A stretch of DNA of 64,000 nucleotides from positions 1,240,001 to 1,304,000 of the forward strand of contig NZ_AP025032.1 of assembly GCF_019973775.1 (NCBI RefSeq), given 5' to 3'. Numbering within the stretch: position 1 is the stretch's first letter; every line of letters begins with the position of its first letter. Source of the stretch: Aureimonas sp. SA4125. GTDB lineage: Bacteria; Pseudomonadota; Alphaproteobacteria; Rhizobiales; Rhizobiaceae. Shown here one piece after another: positions 44,588-53,700 of this stretch. Both the position numbers and the translations under genes were made by a program. The notes under the pieces are model-generated. The model worked only from the letters and a program-made list of their open reading frames with translations. It did no database searches and was not told the DNA's origin.

Positions 44588-46009
44588 GGTCGTGTCCCCG
44601 CCCGTGGTGTAGCTCGACGGTAGCGTCGCCGATCTCGCCCGCGCCTTTGATTGCGCTGTAGGACGGGATTGGCGACGCGGTGGTCACCAGCGGTTTCCGG
44701 TTAGGCTTGGGTTGCGAGACCTAACCGCAACCGGAGATCCCCTGATGACCGACGACATGATGAGCCTGCGCAGCCTTCTGGAGAAGACCCCGGACGCCGA
44801 TCTGTTGCGCGAGATGATCGGCTTTGCCGCCGAGCGGCTGATGGAACTGGAGGTCGGCAATGCGACCGGCGCCGGCTATGGCGAGAAGAGCGCCGAGCGC
44901 CTCGCCCAGCGCAACGGCTATCGCGACAGGGACTGGCATACCCGTGCCGGCACCGTCGAGCTGCGCATTCCCAGGCTGCGCAAGGGCAGCTACTTTCCCG
45001 GCTTCCTCGAGCCGCGGCGCATGGCCGAGAAGGCCCTGACGGCCGTGATCCAGGAAGCCTATGTCCAGGGCATCTCGACCCGTTCGGTCGACGACCTGGT
45101 CAAGGCGATGGGCATGGACGGCATCTCCAAGAGCCAGGTGTCGAGGCTTTGCGAAGAGATCGACGGCAAGGTGAAGGTCTTCCTCGAACGGCCGATCGAG
45201 GGCGACTGGCCCTATCTCTGGATCGACGCGACCTACCTGAAGGTCCGCCGCGGCGGGCGCATCGTCTCGGTCGCAGTGATCATCGCCGTCGGCGTCAACG
45301 CCGATGGCCGGCGCGAGGTGCTCGGCATGGAGGTCGGCACCTCGGAAGCCGAACCGATCTGGACCGAATTCCTGCGCAAGCTGACCCGGCGCGGCCTGCG
45401 CGGCGTGAAGCTCGTCGTGTCCGATGCGCACGAGGGCATCAAGGCGGCCGTCACCAAGGTCCTGACGGCGACATGGCAGCGATGCCGGGTGCACTTCATG
45501 CGCAACGTGCTGGCCCATGCCGGCAAGAGCGGACGCCGGGTGGTGTCGGCCTTCATCGCCACCGCCTTCGCCCAGGAGACGCCCGAGGCCGCAAGCCTGC
45601 AATGGCGCTCCGTCGCCGACCAGATCCGGCCGAAGGTGCCCAAGCTCGCCGCCATCCTCGACGGCGCCGAAGAGGATGTCTTGGCCTACATGACCTTCCC
45701 CAGGGAGCATCGCGCCAAGCTGCACAGCATCAACCCCATCGAGCGGCTGAACGGGGAGATCAAGCGGCGCACCGACGTCGTCGGCATCTTTCCGAACGAC
45801 GAGGCCATCCTGCGTCTCGTCGGCGCTCTGCTGCTCGAGCAGAATGACGAGTGGGCCGTGCAGCGGGCGAGGTACATGACGCTGGAATCCGTTGCACCCT
45901 TGAGCGATGATCCTCTCGTCAGCCTGCCAGCAATGACGCGCTGATCAACCCGGCCTGGCCGGAACCGACGTGTGACGCCGTCAGCTACACCACGCTAGGG
46001 GACACGATC
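44588..46009 (+). mobile_element. second IS256-family element (1422 bp)
   Basis: Ends GGTCGTGTCCCC... and, reverse-complemented, GATCGTGTCCCC..., both continuing into GTGGTGTAGCT. Flanked by the 8-bp duplication GTCTTTCA (44580-44587 and 46010-46017). Structurally complete. It differs clearly from the 28829/49192 pair in sequence, but belongs to the same family. A relic of its left end lies at 51074-51187 and of its right part at 38085-38546. Confidence 0.95.
44745..45944 (+). CDS. IS256-family transposase (second type)
   Basis: 399 residues from ATG 44745 with GGAGA 7 bases upstream. DDE residues: Asp in [15 protein letters not shown], Asp in [14 protein letters not shown], Glu in [25 protein letters not shown] pair in [12 protein letters not shown]-terminal [47 protein letters not shown] matches the family. 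Intact. Confidence 0.95.
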   Translation: MTDDMMSLRSLLEKTPDADLLREMIGFAAERLMELEVGNATGAGYGEKSAERLAQRNGYRDRDWHTRAGTVELRIPRLRKGSYFPGFLEPRRMAEKALTAVIQEAYVQGISTRSVDDLVKAMGMDGISKSQVSRLCEEIDGKVKVFLERPIEGDWPYLWIDATYLKVRRGGRIVSVAVIIAVGVNADGRREVLGMEVGTSEAEPIWTEFLRKLTRRGLRGVKLVVSDAHEGIKAAVTKVLTATWQRCRVHFMRNVLAHAGKSGRRVVSAFIATAFAQETPEAASLQWRSVADQIRPKVPKLAAILDGAEEDVLAYMTFPREHRAKLHSINPIERLNGEIKRRTDVVGIFPNDEAILRLVGALLLEQNDEWAVQRARYMTLESVAPLSDDPLVSLPAMTR

Positions 46010-46589
46010 GTCTTTCACGACGAGCCCATCGAGAAAATCCCGGCCGACAACATACTTGGAGGGAAAGCCGAGCGCCCTCACTTGCTCCAGGGGGAGTGGA
46101 TCTCCCGATCTCACGAGAGCCTCGACGACCTGATTGTAGCTCAAACCATCTCGAAGGAACTGCGCCGCTCCTAAAGCGAAGCGCTCGATCACTTCCACCC
46201 GAAACATGCCAGAGCGGCGAAACCGGTCTTCTAAATCCTCCACGGCCGGAAATGCGTCAGAAAGAGCTTCGGTATCCTCTTTCGCGCGCATGCCTGTCAT
46301 CGATCCGCGATTTTCAGGCGCTCTATCGAAGATCCACGAGAATAGGCCCATTTCGTATCCATGATTGTCTGCGGCTGGAACGCGAGCAATTTCGTCGGAA
46401 ATTACCCCAGTTTAGCGCGAGACGGAAAGATCCTGTTCGATGCGATCGATCCTGCAATGGCAGGTCGGCAACACAGACCAAGCGAGCGCCCGTCACAACC
46501 CGCTTGATTTGCCACTCGGTGAACCGACAGAGGTGGCTCGGTTTGTCTGAACAGGCTCGGCGGCCTGATAAGTGGATCGTCTGCCGGGT

Positions 46590-47414
46590 TTATGCCGCTG
46601 CGAGAAGCGGCTGGTTGAAGTAGGCGTGGTCCGGGGTCTTCCGGCCCAAGCTCGAGTGCGGGCGTCCGCCGTTGTAGAAGTCGAGGTATCGGGCGAGCGA
46701 GGCCCGGGCATGGCTGACCGTCTCATAGGCCCGGAGATAGACCTCCTCGTATTTCACTGATTTCCAGAGCCGCTCGACGAAGACGTTGTCGCGCCAGGCG
46801 CCCTTGCCGTCCATGCTGATCTTGATCTCCCTGTCCAACAGGACCTTCGTGAAGTCGATGCTGGTGAACTGCGAGCCCTGATCCGTGTTGAAGATTTCGG
46901 GTTTCCCAAAACGGGCCAAGGCCTCCTCCACCGCCTCGATGCAGAAGTCCGCCTGCATCGAGATCGAAAGCCGCCAGCTCAGCACCCGCCGGCTGAACCA
47001 GTCGACGACGGCGGCGAGATAGACGAAGCCGCGGGCCATCGGGATGTAGGTAATGTCCATCGCCCAGACCTGGTTCGGCCGCATCACCGGCAGCTTGCGC
47101 AGGAGATAGGGATAGATCTTGTGGCCCGGCGCCGGCTTTGACGTGTTCGGCCGACGGTAGATCGCCTCAATCGCCATCCGCTTCATCAGCGTTGCGACAC
47201 GCAGGCGGCCGACAACAATGCCCTCCAAAGTCAAGAGGTCGCGAAGCATGCGGCTGCCGGCGAAGGGATATTCCAAATGCAGTTCGTCTATCCGTCGCAT
47301 GAGTGCGAGATCGGCGGCAGAGACAGCGCGTGGCAGGTAGTAGACGCTTCCCCGGCTGATGCCGAGTTCGCGTGCCTGCCCGGCAACCGGCAGAGGATGG
47401 GAGCGGTCGATCAT
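46590..47414 (-). CDS. IS3-family transposase OrfB (integrase core)
   Basis: 274 residues from ATG 47414, which overlaps the orfA stop (ATGA). DDE: Asp in VWAMDITYIPMARG, Asp in EIFNTDQGSQFTS, Glu in NVFVERLWKSVKYEEVYLRAY. Ends with YNGGRPHSSLGRKTPDHAYF. The upstream open frame to 47840 is only a by-product of orfA's other frame. Expression normally needs -1 frameshifting or, as the overlap suggests here, coupled re-initiation. Confidence 0.93.
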   Translation of the reverse strand: MIDRSHPLPVAGQARELGISRGSVYYLPRAVSAADLALMRRIDELHLEYPFAGSRMLRDLLTLEGIVVGRLRVATLMKRMAIEAIYRRPNTSKPAPGHKIYPYLLRKLPVMRPNQVWAMDITYIPMARGFVYLAAVVDWFSRRVLSWRLSISMQADFCIEAVEEALARFGKPEIFNTDQGSQFTSIDFTKVLLDREIKISMDGKGAWRDNVFVERLWKSVKYEEVYLRAYETVSHARASLARYLDFYNGGRPHSSLGRKTPDHAYFNQPLLAAA

Positions 47415-47725
47415 CGTCTTGCGCTCGGCAACAGTCCGGCCTTGTCGAGCGCGCCTTCCAAAAAATCGTTGGCCAATGTCAGCTCCCCGATCTTGGCATG
47501 CAGCGTCTTCACGTCGATGACTGGGGCGGCGGCGATTGCGGTCGTTTCTGATCCGAAAACTCCGGCGGCGCCCTCCAGAAGCTGAGAGCGCCACTGCGTG
47601 ATCTGATTGGGATGCACGTCGAACTGCTGCGCCAATTCGGCCAGCGTCTTCTCGCCGCGCACTGCTGCCAGCGCCACCTTTGCTTTGAAGGTAGGGCTGT
47701 GGTTCCGCCTCGGTCTCTTGGTCAT
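47411..47725 (-). CDS. IS3-family OrfA
   Basis: 104 residues. Helix-turn-helix of the IS3 type: RRNHSPTFKAKVALAAVRGEKTLAELAQQFDVHPNQITQWRSQLLEGAAGVFG, then a leucine-zipper-like helix (VKTLHAKIGELTLANDFLEGALDKAGLL). Intact. Confidence 0.93.
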   Translation of the reverse strand: MTKRPRRNHSPTFKAKVALAAVRGEKTLAELAQQFDVHPNQITQWRSQLLEGAAGVFGSETTAIAAAPVIDVKTLHAKIGELTLANDFLEGALDKAGLLPSARR

Positions 47726-47879
47726 CGTCTCTCCTGGTCGCGGCCATCCTGGCCGTCTTCAGGCAGACAATCCACTCAGCCCGCTGTGCAGATTTGCCGA
47801 GCCACCTCTGACCAAGGCGGTTGAATTCCTCACGGTTCACGCGACATAGGGTGCACCCGATTTGAAAAGAAAGCCCCTT

Positions 47880-48362
47880 ATGGAAATCGAATACGCAAAT
47901 CCAGACGCTCTTTCCGAGCAGACTGCGGCGATCGTCTGCGCCTATGTGAGTAACAACGCGATCGCAGCGGCTGACTTGCCCTCAGTGATTGCCAGCGTTC
48001 ATCAAACTCTGGCTCAGATCGGAAAGGGACCGGTGGAGCCAGCGCCAGCCGAGAAGCTTGTCCCGGCTGTGCCGATCAAGAAGTCCGTCACGGATGAGTT
48101 CATCATCTGCCTGGAGGACGGCAAGCAGTTTAAATCGCTGAAGCGGCACCTCAGTTCCAAGTTCGACATGACGCCGGATGAGTATCGGGCGAGGTGGAGC
48201 CTTCCCAGCGACTATCCAATGGTTGCGCCCGGCTATTCAGCCAAGCGGTCAGCTTTGGCCTTGAGCTTGGGTCTTGGGCGTAAGGCCGAAGTAGCTGCAG
48301 AGCCCGCAGAACAGACGAGACCCTCACGTGGTCGGAAAGCCAAGGCTCCCGTTGAGGCATAA
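47880..48362 (+). CDS. MucR/Ros-family transcriptional regulator
   Basis: 160 residues. Core: KKSVTDEFIICLEDGKQFKSLKRHLSSKFDMTPDEYRARWSLPSDYPMVAPGYSAKRSALALSLGLG, the MucR/Ros fold. In Ros the zinc is held by C-x2-C-x9-H-x(3-5)-H. Here the second Cys is Asp (CLED) and the last His is missing (HLSSKFD), so classical zinc binding is unlikely; zinc-free Ros homologues with such changes are known. MucR proteins are nucleoid-type regulators of exopolysaccharide, motility and virulence. The start is only about 70 bp from the end of the IS3 element, so its native promoter was probably altered. ATG 47880 is preferred to TTG 47862. Confidence 0.87.
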   Translation: MEIEYANPDALSEQTAAIVCAYVSNNAIAAADLPSVIASVHQTLAQIGKGPVEPAPAEKLVPAVPIKKSVTDEFIICLEDGKQFKSLKRHLSSKFDMTPDEYRARWSLPSDYPMVAPGYSAKRSALALSLGLGRKAEVAAEPAEQTRPSRGRKAKAPVEA

Positions 48363-48364
48363 GA

Positions 48365-48545
48365 ATGAACAAGCCAGCGCCGTCCGTAAGTTGGCGCTGC
48401 CTCTGACAGGACCGCTGAGTATCATAGGGGCGAGATCTGATAGGCAAGCTAGCGGTTATGCGCTGCCGTTACGACAGCTGCCAGCGACACGCTTGCGACG
48501 CTCTGTGATGTACTCTGCCCTGCGACTGCAAGCCCGCGGCTGTTG
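48365..48545 (+). repeat. dispersed repeat, copy B (about 180 bp)
   Basis: Starts right after the MucR-like stop with a hairpin (AGCGCC ... GGCGCT, about 48376-48396), continues with GGACCGCTGAG and ends in a diverged GCCAGCGACACGCTTGCGACG tail. Same part order as copy A at 43919-44097. The hairpin may serve as terminator of the MucR-like gene. Confidence 0.5.
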
Positions 48546-48802
48546 ATTGCACAAAGCCCTCAAAAGCCCGGACAGCGGCGACCGCAGCGGATGACGCTCT
48601 ATGACGAGCGTTGGCTGCATCGCTCCATTAGACGGAGGAGTGGGCTGGCAATCTCCGTTTTGGCAGGTGTCGATGCCGGGTGGAAACTCCCCAGAAGTGC
48701 CGTTTGAATCTTCCCCAGTTTAATCGCGACCGCCGGTCTTGCGGGGCGCGTCTCGGAAGACCGGCGGTGCGTGATCGCTGATGCTTCTCCCGATGATCCG
48801 GT
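48546..48802. other. non-coding strip with 12-bp hairpin
   Basis: No gene. At 48729-48768 a perfect 12-bp inverted repeat ACCGCCGGTCTT - 16 bases - AAGACCGGCGGT stands 35 bp beyond the end of the IS481-type frame. It may be a terminator or an element end. The segment 48655-48720 (GGAAACTCCCCAG, GAATCTTCCCCAG) resembles the repeated ends of IS21-type elements, but I cannot confirm this. Confidence 0.45.
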
Positions 48803-49191
48803 CTAGGTGTTTGGTCCCAGCATGTCATGGCGAGGCATTCGACCGAAGAGATACGGCTTGGTTTCGCTGATCTGCCGTATCGCTTCGAATGGCGTTTTGA
48901 ACCGTAGGGCTTTGAGCTGTTTGGCGTAGTTGTACGCCAGCAGCAGTCCCGGACGTGACGACGCAGATCGGTGATCGAAGCGTAGTGGAAGGATTTGACG
49001 GTCGCGTCCTTGATGGTCCGCACCATCGGTTCGGCCTGCCCGTTGGTCCAAGGATGATACGGTTTGGTCTGACCGTGCTCGATGCCGTTGGCTGCACAGA
49101 CGGCGCCGAAGATATGGCCGACGAAGCCGCTCTCGGTGCGCTTGTCGTGCTGGACGAACTGGCAGCCGTTGTCGGTCAGCACCGTGTGGAT

Positions 49192-50566
49192 GGTCGTGTC
49201 CGTCAACGTGGTGGAAATTGAGTGTAGCTGAAGCGGCTCCGTTTCAGGCGACTTCGGTGGAAATCTGTTCGGGTTTTGCAGTGTTGCCCATGGCCATGAG
49301 GTCGGCCATGGGTTCGGTCTGCATGTAGCGGTTCTGGATCTGCCATTCGTCGTTGGCCTCGAGAAGGACGGCGCCGATGAGCCGGATGATGGATCCCTCG
49401 TTCGGGAAGATTCCGACGACGTCGGCACGCCGCTTCACCTCCTTGTTCAGGCGCTCCAGGGAATTCGTCGAATGGATCCGGGTCCGGTGCTGACTGGGAA
49501 AATCCATGTGCGCCAGCACGTCGGTCTCGCTGTTGTCGATGAAGGCCCCGAGCTTTGGACACTTTCCCCGAAGCTGGTCGGCGACGTGGCGCAGCGCCTG
49601 GCTGGCGCTAGCACGATCGGGCTGGGCGAAGGCTTGGCGCAGCGCGGCCGCCGCCATGCTCTGCTGCGCCTTCGGGACATACGACAGGGCGTTGCGCATC
49701 CAATGCACCCGGCAGCGCTGCCAGGAGGCGCTGAACACCCGGCGAATGGCGGCTTTCAGCCCTTCGTGAGCATCCGAGATCACGAGCTTCACGCCGGACA
49801 GGCCGCGGCGCACGAGGCTCTTGAGGAAGCTCGACCAAAACGTCTCCGCTTCCGAGGGGCCGATGTGAAGGCCGACGATCTCGCGCTTGCCGTCCGTGTT
49901 CACGGCCACGGCGATTATGGCGGCGACCGAAACGATGCGTCCACCCTCGCGCTGCTTCAGGTAGGTCGCATCCAGCCAGAGGTAGGGCCAGTCGCCAGTG
50001 AGAGGACGGTCGAGGAAGCCGCCGACGCGTTCGTCGATGTCTTTGCACAGCTTCGATACGGTGCTCTTGCCGATCCCCGACAGCCCCATGGCCTGTACCA
50101 GATCGTCGACCCGCCGGGTGGAAACGCCGCTGATCCAAGCTTCCTGAATGACGGCAACCAAGGCCTTCTCCGAGAGCTTTCTCGGCTCCAGGAACGGCGG
50201 GAAGTAGCTGCCCTGCCGAAGCTTGGGTATCCGAAGCTGCAACGAGCCGAGCCGCGTGTCGAGCGAGCGGTCGCGGTAGCCATTGCGATAAGTCGCCCGT
50301 TCCTGCGTCCGTTCGTGGCGCCCGGCGCCGATCATGCCTTCAACGTCGACCTCCATAAGGAGCTGCATCACGCTCTCGGCTATCGTTCTCAGGAAATCGC
50401 CGTCCCCGGCTTTCGCAAAAAGCTCGGCAAGCGGTAGTCTGTCCTCGGTCATCGGGTTCTCCGGTCAGGTTGAAGTCTCGCAACTCCACCTTAGCCGCCC
50501 TATCCGGTGACCGCCTCAGCCACACCTTTCAATGTCGGAATTTCCACCACGAGCGCGGACACTACC
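49192..50566 (-). mobile_element. IS256-family insertion sequence, copy 2 (1375 bp)
   Basis: Same length, ends and orientation as copy 1 (28829-30203); its transposase and all surrounding frames appear identical, offset by exactly 20363 bases. Target duplication GTGTGGAT (49184-49191 and 50567-50574). Inserted into the IS481-type transposase gene. Confidence 0.95.
49244..50452 (-). CDS. IS256-family transposase (copy 2)
   Basis: 402 residues, same protein as 28881-30089: DDE residues in YLWLDATYLK, LVISDAHEGLKAA and NSLERLNKEVKRR. Intact. Confidence 0.95.
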   Translation of the reverse strand: MTEDRLPLAELFAKAGDGDFLRTIAESVMQLLMEVDVEGMIGAGRHERTQERATYRNGYRDRSLDTRLGSLQLRIPKLRQGSYFPPFLEPRKLSEKALVAVIQEAWISGVSTRRVDDLVQAMGLSGIGKSTVSKLCKDIDERVGGFLDRPLTGDWPYLWLDATYLKQREGGRIVSVAAIIAVAVNTDGKREIVGLHIGPSEAETFWSSFLKSLVRRGLSGVKLVISDAHEGLKAAIRRVFSASWQRCRVHWMRNALSYVPKAQQSMAAAALRQAFAQPDRASASQALRHVADQLRGKCPKLGAFIDNSETDVLAHMDFPSQHRTRIHSTNSLERLNKEVKRRADVVGIFPNEGSIIRLIGAVLLEANDEWQIQNRYMQTEPMADLMAMGNTAKPEQISTEVA

Positions 50567-51073
50567 GTGTGGATCCGATAAGGCACGGTCTTCACCAGAG
50601 CCTTTAGGAAGCCGGCGGCCACGAGTTTCGTCGCTTTGCGGTAAATTCTGGCGAACACGATTTTTGACGTCCGGTCCACCGCCAGGAAGAGGAAGGACTT
50701 TCCGCCTTCATAACGCAGTTCCGCGATGTCGATGTGGAAGTAGCCTATCTCATAGGCCTTGAAGCGTTTGGGTTTTTCCTGATCGGACTTAGGCAGCCGA
50801 GAGATGCCGTGCCGTTGCAGGCAACGGTGAAGGCTCGATCGGGACAGGTGTGGGATGACGTCCTTCAAGGCGATGAAGACGTCGTCCAGCGGCAGGCGCG
50901 CCTGGACGCGAAGAGAAACGATGGCGGCTTCTTCCAGAGCCGACAAAACGGTGCTTCTGCGCTCCTTCGGACCCATGGCCGCATCCTCGGCGCTGGGCCG
51001 AGATCGCCACTTCCTCACTGTCTTCTCGTTGATCCCGTAGCGCCTTGAAAGTTCCGCGACCGACGCCTTCTAG

Positions 51074-51187
51074 CCGGAAACCGCTGGTGACCACCGCGTC
51101 GCCAATCTCGTCCTACAGCGCAATCAAAGGCGCGGACGAGATCGGCGGCGCTACCGCCGAGCTACACCACGTGTGGGGACGCGACCC
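51074..51187 (-). repeat. left-end relic of the second IS256 type (about 114 bp)
   Basis: Inverted relative to 44588-44697 and about 90 percent alike: both contain CGGAAACCGCTGGTGACCAC, then CTACAGCGCAATCAAAGGCG and AGCTACACCACG, ending at the GGTCGCGTCCCC terminus. It abuts the truncated start of the IS481-type transposase. Only the end is left; the rest of that element was lost or replaced. Confidence 0.8.
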
Positions 51188-51412
51188 ACCGAGGACGCAC
51201 CGCATCGTTCGCGCGGAGGCGACGGGAGTTGCCTTTGAATGATTGTAGGACGCGTCAGGCTTATGGAGACGCAGGTTTTGTAGGGAGCAGCAATTCTCTC
51301 CAAATTAAGGGTTTGGGGCCATTCTTCGGCCAACGCGCTCTGGTGCGGATTGCTGTGTCGCCGATTGCCCCGAGTAAATTTTCTTAGCGTCGGTCAAGAT
51401 CCAAAATAAAAA

Positions 51413-53356
51413 ATGGCGAAAGATTTTATTATGGCATTATTATCAAATATCAGTATTAAATTCAAGATCATTTCCGTCGTGGCCCTTCTTGGTGTCATCT
51501 CTCTCATCGGCTTGGCCTATGTGAGCGTACAATTTGCCAAGACCGATCAGCGTTATTCAAATTTTATATCGCATGAAAGTCTATCTGCGACGTTGAATGC
51601 ACGGTCGACAGTCAATCTTTTGCAACTGGCGCTGCAACTCCGACTGATGATCGAGCACGATCCGGCGTCTGCCGATTTCGACGCTATTGCCAAACGCTAC
51701 GACAAAAACCTTGCTCAGTTGCGCGAGCGCCTGACGACGGTCGCAGGACTAGTGCCGGTTCGGGCGGAGCCTGTCTCAGCCATCCTTGCGGAGGTCATCA
51801 ATATCGATCGGGAGGCGGCGATCGCGTTTACGGCGGCACGGGAATTCAGGCGACAGGACGCCGACCGGGCGATCCGCGCGGTCAGCACACAGGCGATTGC
51901 CCTCTTGCCGCAGTTCACAGCCGGCAACGACCAATTGATCGGCATCATGGCGGACGGCACGGCGGAACTGCAAAGCAGAACGTCATCGACGATCATTTCC
52001 GGCGCGATCGCACAGGGCCTGGCAGTTGCCTTGGCGATGCTCATCGGGCTTTTTGTCGCCTCGCGTGGAATCGCCGTGCCGATTGGTCGGCTGCGCGAAC
52101 GCATGGAAGCTTTGGCGCGGGGAGAAATGTCGAACGATATCCCAGGTCTCGAGCGCAAGGACGAAGTCGGGGCCATGGCCAAGACCGTCCAGGTGTTCAA
52201 GGACGCCGCCAATGAAAAGAAACGGCTGGAGGTCGAGGCAGCAGCGGCAAGCCGGGCACAGGAAAGCCAGCGCGACCGCCAGACGGCAATCGACCAATCC
52301 AAGGAAGAGGATCTCAGAACCTTCGTGCATCTGGTCGAGGAAGGCTTCGACGCACTGTCGGACGGCGACCTGACGGTGCGAATGGAAAAGGCCGTGGCGC
52401 CGGAATTCGAACCGATCCGGGCAAAGTTCAACGACAGCGTCGGCAAGCTGGAGCAGGCCGTCGGCGCGGTGGTCGGCGGCATCGCAACGCTGCGGACCGG
52501 GCTTGCCGAGATCTCGGTCGCCTCCAGCGATCTCGCCCAGCGCACGGAGCAGCAGGCGGCGAGCCTCGAACAGACCGTCGCGGCGCTCTCGGAAGTAACC
52601 ACCGGAGTCAACCAGACCGCCGAGGGCGCGGCACGCGCCCAGGTCGGCGCCACGGCTGCCCAGAAGAATGCGGAGAAGGGCGGCGAGATCGTCGCCCGCG
52701 CCGTCGCGGCGATGAGCGAGATCGAGAACTCGTCCGAGGAGATCGGCAAAATCATCGGCGTCATCGACGAGATCGCCTTTCAGACCAACCTTTTGGCGCT
52801 GAATGCCGGGGTCGAGGCGGCGCGCGCCGGCGAGGCGGGGCGAGGCTTTGCTGTGGTGGCGCAGGAAGTGCGCGGGCTCGCCCAGCGCTCGGCGGAAGCT
52901 GCCAAGCAGATCAAAACCCTGATCTCGACCTCGTCGAAGCAGGTCGGCGCGGGCGTCGAACTGGTGACCGCCTCTGGCAAGTCGCTCGGCGAGATCGTCG
53001 CGCAGGTCGGTGAGATGTCGCAAGTGGTCAGCGAGATCGCCCGCAGCGCCAAGGAGCAGGCCGTGAGCCTGCGCGAGGTATCGGGCGCGGCCGACCAGAT
53101 GGACAAGGTCACGCAACAGAACGCGGCCATGGTTGAAGAGGCGACGGCGGCGGCGCAAACACTCTCGGACGAAACCGACGCTCTGGCGGCGATGGTTGCG
53201 ACCTTCCGCACCAGTGTCGGCAGTAGCCGCGGCTCTGCCACAAAGGCACCGCGCTCTGTAGCGCGCCCTGCTGCCAAGCCTTCGCGTGCTCCCGTAGCCC
53301 AGATGCGGACGACCACCAGCGCCGCGCCCGCTCCGGACGGGTGGGAGGAGTTCTGA
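51413..53356 (+). CDS. methyl-accepting chemotaxis protein 2
   Basis: 647 residues from ATG 51413 (ATG 51431 is an alternative; the first codons are unusually AT-rich). TM1 about 17-38, periplasmic helical domain about 40-195 ([39 protein letters not shown]), TM2 about 196-218, HAMP about 219-272, then the cytoplasmic signalling hairpin ([55 protein letters not shown]). Ends in DGWEEF, an xWExF tail. The cytoplasmic half is close to MCP 1, the sensor half differs, so the two have likely diverged in ligand. No che genes in the window. Confidence 0.93.
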   Translation: MAKDFIMALLSNISIKFKIISVVALLGVISLIGLAYVSVQFAKTDQRYSNFISHESLSATLNARSTVNLLQLALQLRLMIEHDPASADFDAIAKRYDKNLAQLRERLTTVAGLVPVRAEPVSAILAEVINIDREAAIAFTAAREFRRQDADRAIRAVSTQAIALLPQFTAGNDQLIGIMADGTAELQSRTSSTIISGAIAQGLAVALAMLIGLFVASRGIAVPIGRLRERMEALARGEMSNDIPGLERKDEVGAMAKTVQVFKDAANEKKRLEVEAAAASRAQESQRDRQTAIDQSKEEDLRTFVHLVEEGFDALSDGDLTVRMEKAVAPEFEPIRAKFNDSVGKLEQAVGAVVGGIATLRTGLAEISVASSDLAQRTEQQAASLEQTVAALSEVTTGVNQTAEGAARAQVGATAAQKNAEKGGEIVARAVAAMSEIENSSEEIGKIIGVIDEIAFQTNLLALNAGVEAARAGEAGRGFAVVAQEVRGLAQRSAEAAKQIKTLISTSSKQVGAGVELVTASGKSLGEIVAQVGEMSQVVSEIARSAKEQAVSLREVSGAADQMDKVTQQNAAMVEEATAAAQTLSDETDALAAMVATFRTSVGSSRGSATKAPRSVARPAAKPSRAPVAQMRTTTSAAPAPDGWEEF

Positions 53357-53436
53357 CAGCTCCCCTCGAATTGAGGCCGAACTGCGGTGGTGGCCGGCAG
53401 AAAGAAGAGGCTGCCGGCCTAAAACGTTGTATGCCT

Positions 53437-53700
53437 TATTAGGCTTCGTGGACAAAGGGTATCCAGAGTTTGACAGCTGCGATGGCGACGAAGCCGAGAT
53501 AGGACTCCCTGGCCTTGGCATATCTGGTGGCAACGCGCCGCCAGTTCTTGAGCTTGTTGAACAGCCGCTCGATCAGGTTTCGCCACCTGTATTTCTCGGC
53601 GTCGTGCGGCGCGGGGTGCTTGCGGTTACGTTTGGCCGGGATGACGGCCTCGATTTCGACCTTTGCCAACTCCTCCCGGATGGCGTCGGCATCGTAGCTC
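53437..53700 (-). pseudogene. IS5-family transposase C-terminal fragment
   Basis: The minus strand reads SYDADAIREELAKVEIEAVIPAKRNRKHPAPHDAEKYRWRNLIERLFNKLKNWRRVATRYAKARESYLGFVAIAAVKLWIPFVHEA, the end of an IS5 (IS427-type) transposase with the final Glu in NLIERLFNKLKNWRRVATRY. Upstream it is replaced at about 53697 by an IS481-type sequence on the other strand. Confidence 0.85.

Larger units (their letters stand above)
44307..46351 (-). pseudogene. 204-residue unknown protein gene split by IS256-type element
   Basis: Excising 44588-46009 and one 8-bp duplication joins 46351-46010 (114 codons) to 44579-44307 (90 codons plus stop) without a frame change. The rebuilt protein runs MGLFSWIFDRAPENRG... 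through GLSYNQVVEALVRSGDPLPLEQVRALGFPSKYVVGRDFLDGLVVKD and, across the junction, DLAGARGRLEDLVELTAARAAQL...KISVAEAVELVVSKGEQIRRS. No family recognised; soluble, mixed charge, probably helical. The two halves read alone end at stops inside the element (VKDDRVP stop) or start in it. Confidence 0.75.
46528..47810 (-). mobile_element. IS3-family insertion sequence (about 1283 bp)
   Basis: Left end CAGAGGTGGCTCGG (46528 on) and right end its inverse (to 47810), with further matching positions inward (TCTG-ACAGGC / TCTGCACAGCG). Contains orfA and orfB with a 4-bp overlap. The outer limits may lie 1-3 bases further out; I could not read a certain target duplication. Confidence 0.85.
48803..51069 (-). 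pseudogene. IS481-type transposase gene, split by IS256 copy 2 and frameshifted
   Basis: N-terminal part (51069-50567): KASVAELSRRYGINEKTVRKW, LPLDDVFIALKDVIPHLSRSSLHRCLQRHGISRLP, YFHIDIAELRYEGGKSFLFLAVDRTSKI (Asp). C-terminal part (49183 down): IHTVLTDNGCQFV (Asp), YHPWTNGQAEPMVRTIKDATVKSFHY (Glu changed context). Cutting out the element plus one GTGTGGAT copy restores the frame exactly (452 bases plus the next codon position). A further frameshift near 48960 moves the tail (LLAYNYAKQLKALRFKTPFEAI...GPNT) into another frame. The N-terminus is truncated at the junction with another IS relic. Confidence 0.85.

Noticed and set aside
44307..44687. A complete 126-residue gene
   Set aside because: Its first 36 codons lie in the end of the IS256-type element; the rest is the tail of the interrupted gene.
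45995..46351. A complete 118-residue gene
   Set aside because: The last codons (DRVP and stop) come from the element end; the native frame continues on the other side of the insertion.
46590..47840. A 416-residue IS3 protein starting at 47840
   Set aside because: Its first 140 residues are the other frame of orfA; the real OrfB starts at 47414 by ATGA overlap.
28829..50566. A composite transposon formed by the two IS256 copies
   Set aside because: Each copy carries its own perfect 8-bp target duplication on both sides; a composite element would have one duplication at the outer ends only.
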